From: JBLHKE01 sp047619485
Lineage (GTDB): Bacteria; Verrucomicrobiota; Verrucomicrobiia; Verrucomicrobiales; DEV007
DNA: 7,867 nt
Direction of reading: 5' to 3'
NCBI GenBank assembly: GCA_047619485.1
Contig: JBLHKE010000357.1
Location: 1-7,867, forward strand
A program made the position numbers and the translations under genes. Positions 6,741 through 7,867 of this stretch are shown here, piece by piece. The first letter of the stretch is position 1. Each line of letters begins with the position of its first letter. The notes beneath the pieces are model-generated. The model was not told the DNA's origin and did no database searches. It saw only the letters and a program-made list of their open reading frames with translations.

Positions 6741-7739
6741 ATGATCGACCTACGCAGCGACACCGTCACCAAACCCAGCGCAGCAATGCGCCAAGCCATG
6801 GCTTCAGCTGAGGTCGGCGACGACGTGTTCGGCGATGATCCGACCGTGCAGCGCCTGGAGTCGCTCGCCGCCGAGATGCTCGGCAAAGAGGCGGGTGCCT
6901 TCGTCTCCAGCGGTACGCAGGCAAACCTGATCGCGCTGCTGACCCACTGCGGAAGGGGCGATGAATACATCGTCGGCCAGGAGGCGCACAACTACCTCTA
7001 CGAGGGCGGGGGAGGGGCGGCGCTCGGCGGGATCCAGCCGCAGCCGATCCTCCAAGAGTCGGATGGCACACTCGATCTGACGAAGGTCGAGGCGCGCATC
7101 AAGCCGGACGATTTCCATTTTGCCCGCACGCGTTTGCTCTGCCTGGAGAACACCACCTGGGGGAAGGTGCTGCCACATGACTATTTTGCGCAGGCGCGGG
7201 AGCTAGCAGTCCGGCGTGGGCTCCGGTTGCACCTCGACGGGGCACGGATTTACAACGCGGCGGTGGCGACCGGGACAACAGCTGCCGAGATCGCGGCGGT
7301 GTTCGACACGGTATCGGTGTGTCTATCAAAAGGGCTCGGTGCGCCAGTCGGCTCAGTTCTGCTCGGGGATGCGGCCTTCATCAAAGAGGCGAAGCGTTGG
7401 CGGAAAGTGGTCGGTGGTGGAATGCGGCAGTCTGGAATACTTGCGGCGGCGGGCATCTACGCCTTGGAGAACAACGTCGAGCGCCTAGCCGATGATCACG
7501 CGAACGCGGCGCGTCTGGCCGAGGGATTGGCGGATTTTGGCGAGGTGGAGTTGGCGACGAACATGCTGTTTGTGCGTTTCCCTGACGAACTGCGTGAAGC
7601 GGTGGTCGGGAAATGGGGCGAGAGCGGGATTCGCGTTCTGCCGGGGGAACGGATGCGACTGGTGACGCATCTAGATGTGAGCGCGGAAGATGTGGAAGCG
7701 GTGCTCGGGGTGGTTTCCGAGGTGACGGGTGAAACGTAA
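6741..7739 (+). CDS. ltaE: Low-specificity L-threonine aldolase
   Basis: This PLP-dependent fold-type I enzyme cleaves L-threonine and L-allo-threonine to glycine and acetaldehyde in the cytoplasm. The 332 residues match the E. coli enzyme (333) almost block by block. The N-terminus MIDLRSDTVTKPS and 'GDDVFGDDPTVQRLE' (26-40) are followed by 'SSGTQANL' (56-63), which binds the cofactor phosphate. Next come H83 in 'EAHNYLYE' (stacks on the PLP ring), 'LHLDGARI' with D166 and R169, the Schiff-base lysine K197 in SKGLGAPVGS, and 'GGGMRQSGILAAAGIYAL' (225-242). The C-terminus has 'RLVTHLDVS' (306-314). All catalytic residues are present, so it should be active. ATG 6741 gives the canonical N-terminus; the in-frame TTG at 6684 would add 19 unrelated residues. 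No Shine-Dalgarno is evident. It stands alone, with no related gene alongside. Confidence 0.95.
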   Translation: MIDLRSDTVTKPSAAMRQAMASAEVGDDVFGDDPTVQRLESLAAEMLGKEAGAFVSSGTQANLIALLTHCGRGDEYIVGQEAHNYLYEGGGGAALGGIQPQPILQESDGTLDLTKVEARIKPDDFHFARTRLLCLENTTWGKVLPHDYFAQARELAVRRGLRLHLDGARIYNAAVATGTTAAEIAAVFDTVSVCLSKGLGAPVGSVLLGDAAFIKEAKRWRKVVGGGMRQSGILAAAGIYALENNVERLADDHANAARLAEGLADFGEVELATNMLFVRFPDELREAVVGKWGESGIRVLPGERMRLVTHLDVSAEDVEAVLGVVSEVTGET

Positions 7740-7810
7740 TTCGGGCAACGCCTGCTTGGCGTCGAGGTGGCTGAAGGAGGGGGCGCATTTGGGGAGTTAG
7801 GCGGCCAGTG

Positions 7811-7867
7811 TCATTGAGGCTTGGGTTCTGGGGAGTTAAAGTTGAAGTCAAAGTTGCCATTGAAGGC
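7811..7867 (-). CDS. Possible C-terminal end of a minus-strand gene continuing past the window
   Basis: Reading in from the right edge on the minus strand gives 18 codons (AFNGNFDFNFNSPEPKPQ) and a TGA complementary to 7811-7813. The Phe/Asn alternation and the polar PEPKPQ end look like a natural C-terminus, and the gene would converge on ltaE. With only 18 residues, chance cannot be excluded and no family can be named. Confidence 0.28.
   Translation of the reverse strand, partial: AFNGNFDFNFNSPEPKPQ

Noticed and set aside
7748..7762. Hairpin ACGCC-TGCTT-GGCGT just after ltaE
   Set aside because: A five-base stem with no T-run on either strand, so not a supported intrinsic terminator.
7790..7838. 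Direct repeat TGGGGAGTTA at 7790-7799 and 7829-7838
   Set aside because: Two 10-bp copies, without flanking structure or further units; likely chance or part of a low-complexity coding end.
7381..7860. 159-codon Pro/Arg-rich open frame on the minus strand
   Set aside because: Mostly antisense to ltaE, with the composition of a shadow. The short frame ending at 7811 is the more natural reading of the right edge.
1..7867. CRISPR array, tRNA/rRNA genes, toxin-antitoxin or phage-defence system
   Set aside because: No spaced repeats, no tRNA- or rRNA-like segments, and no nuclease, methylase, reverse transcriptase or antitoxin motifs in any convincing frame.

Overview
The window reads as ordinary chromosomal DNA of a moderately GC-rich bacterium. 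Verrucomicrobiota, or a close relative in the PVC group, is my best guess. That rests on gene content: a GldG-like ABC auxiliary protein followed by a DUF4340 protein, a TIM-barrel sugar epimerase in the same operon, a membrane-anchored AsmA-like protein, and scpA. No rRNA or other marker is present, so the assignment is an inference.

Layout. Positions 2-3636 (+) form a tight three-gene operon: the 3' part of a GldG-like ABC-transporter auxiliary protein, a 645-residue DUF4340-type membrane-anchored protein, and a xylose-isomerase-like TIM-barrel protein joined by an ATGA overlap. Seven bases after this operon lies a 159-bp non-coding element (3644-3802) with 18-bp terminal inverted repeats, a TTA direct repeat on each side, and an imperfectly palindromic interior. 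It is best read as a MITE, a non-autonomous transposon. It sits between convergent genes, because 3834-5321 (-) encodes a 495-residue single-pass AsmA-like envelope protein.

That gene and scpA (5525-6277, +) diverge from a roughly 200-bp shared upstream region. scpA encodes the kleisin subunit of the SMC condensin-like complex. The only good start for it is a TTG, and a compact intrinsic terminator follows it. No scpB lies beside it. Positions 6342-6740 hold no confident gene, but part of the stretch (about 6422-6619) has a coding-like base pattern and may be the relic of a gene. Next is a low-specificity L-threonine aldolase, ltaE (6741-7739, +). The last bases may hold the extreme C-terminus of a minus-strand gene that continues past the window.

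How the genes work together: the first operon probably makes envelope or extracytoplasmic parts of a GldA/F/G-type ABC system, with a sugar or cyclitol isomerase co-translated for reasons the sequence does not show. The remaining genes (AsmA-like, scpA, ltaE) are unrelated housekeeping units. I found no defence system, CRISPR array, tRNA or rRNA. The strongest non-routine signal is the MITE. The next are the four-fold repeat inside the DUF4340 protein and the unexplained 6342-6740 stretch.
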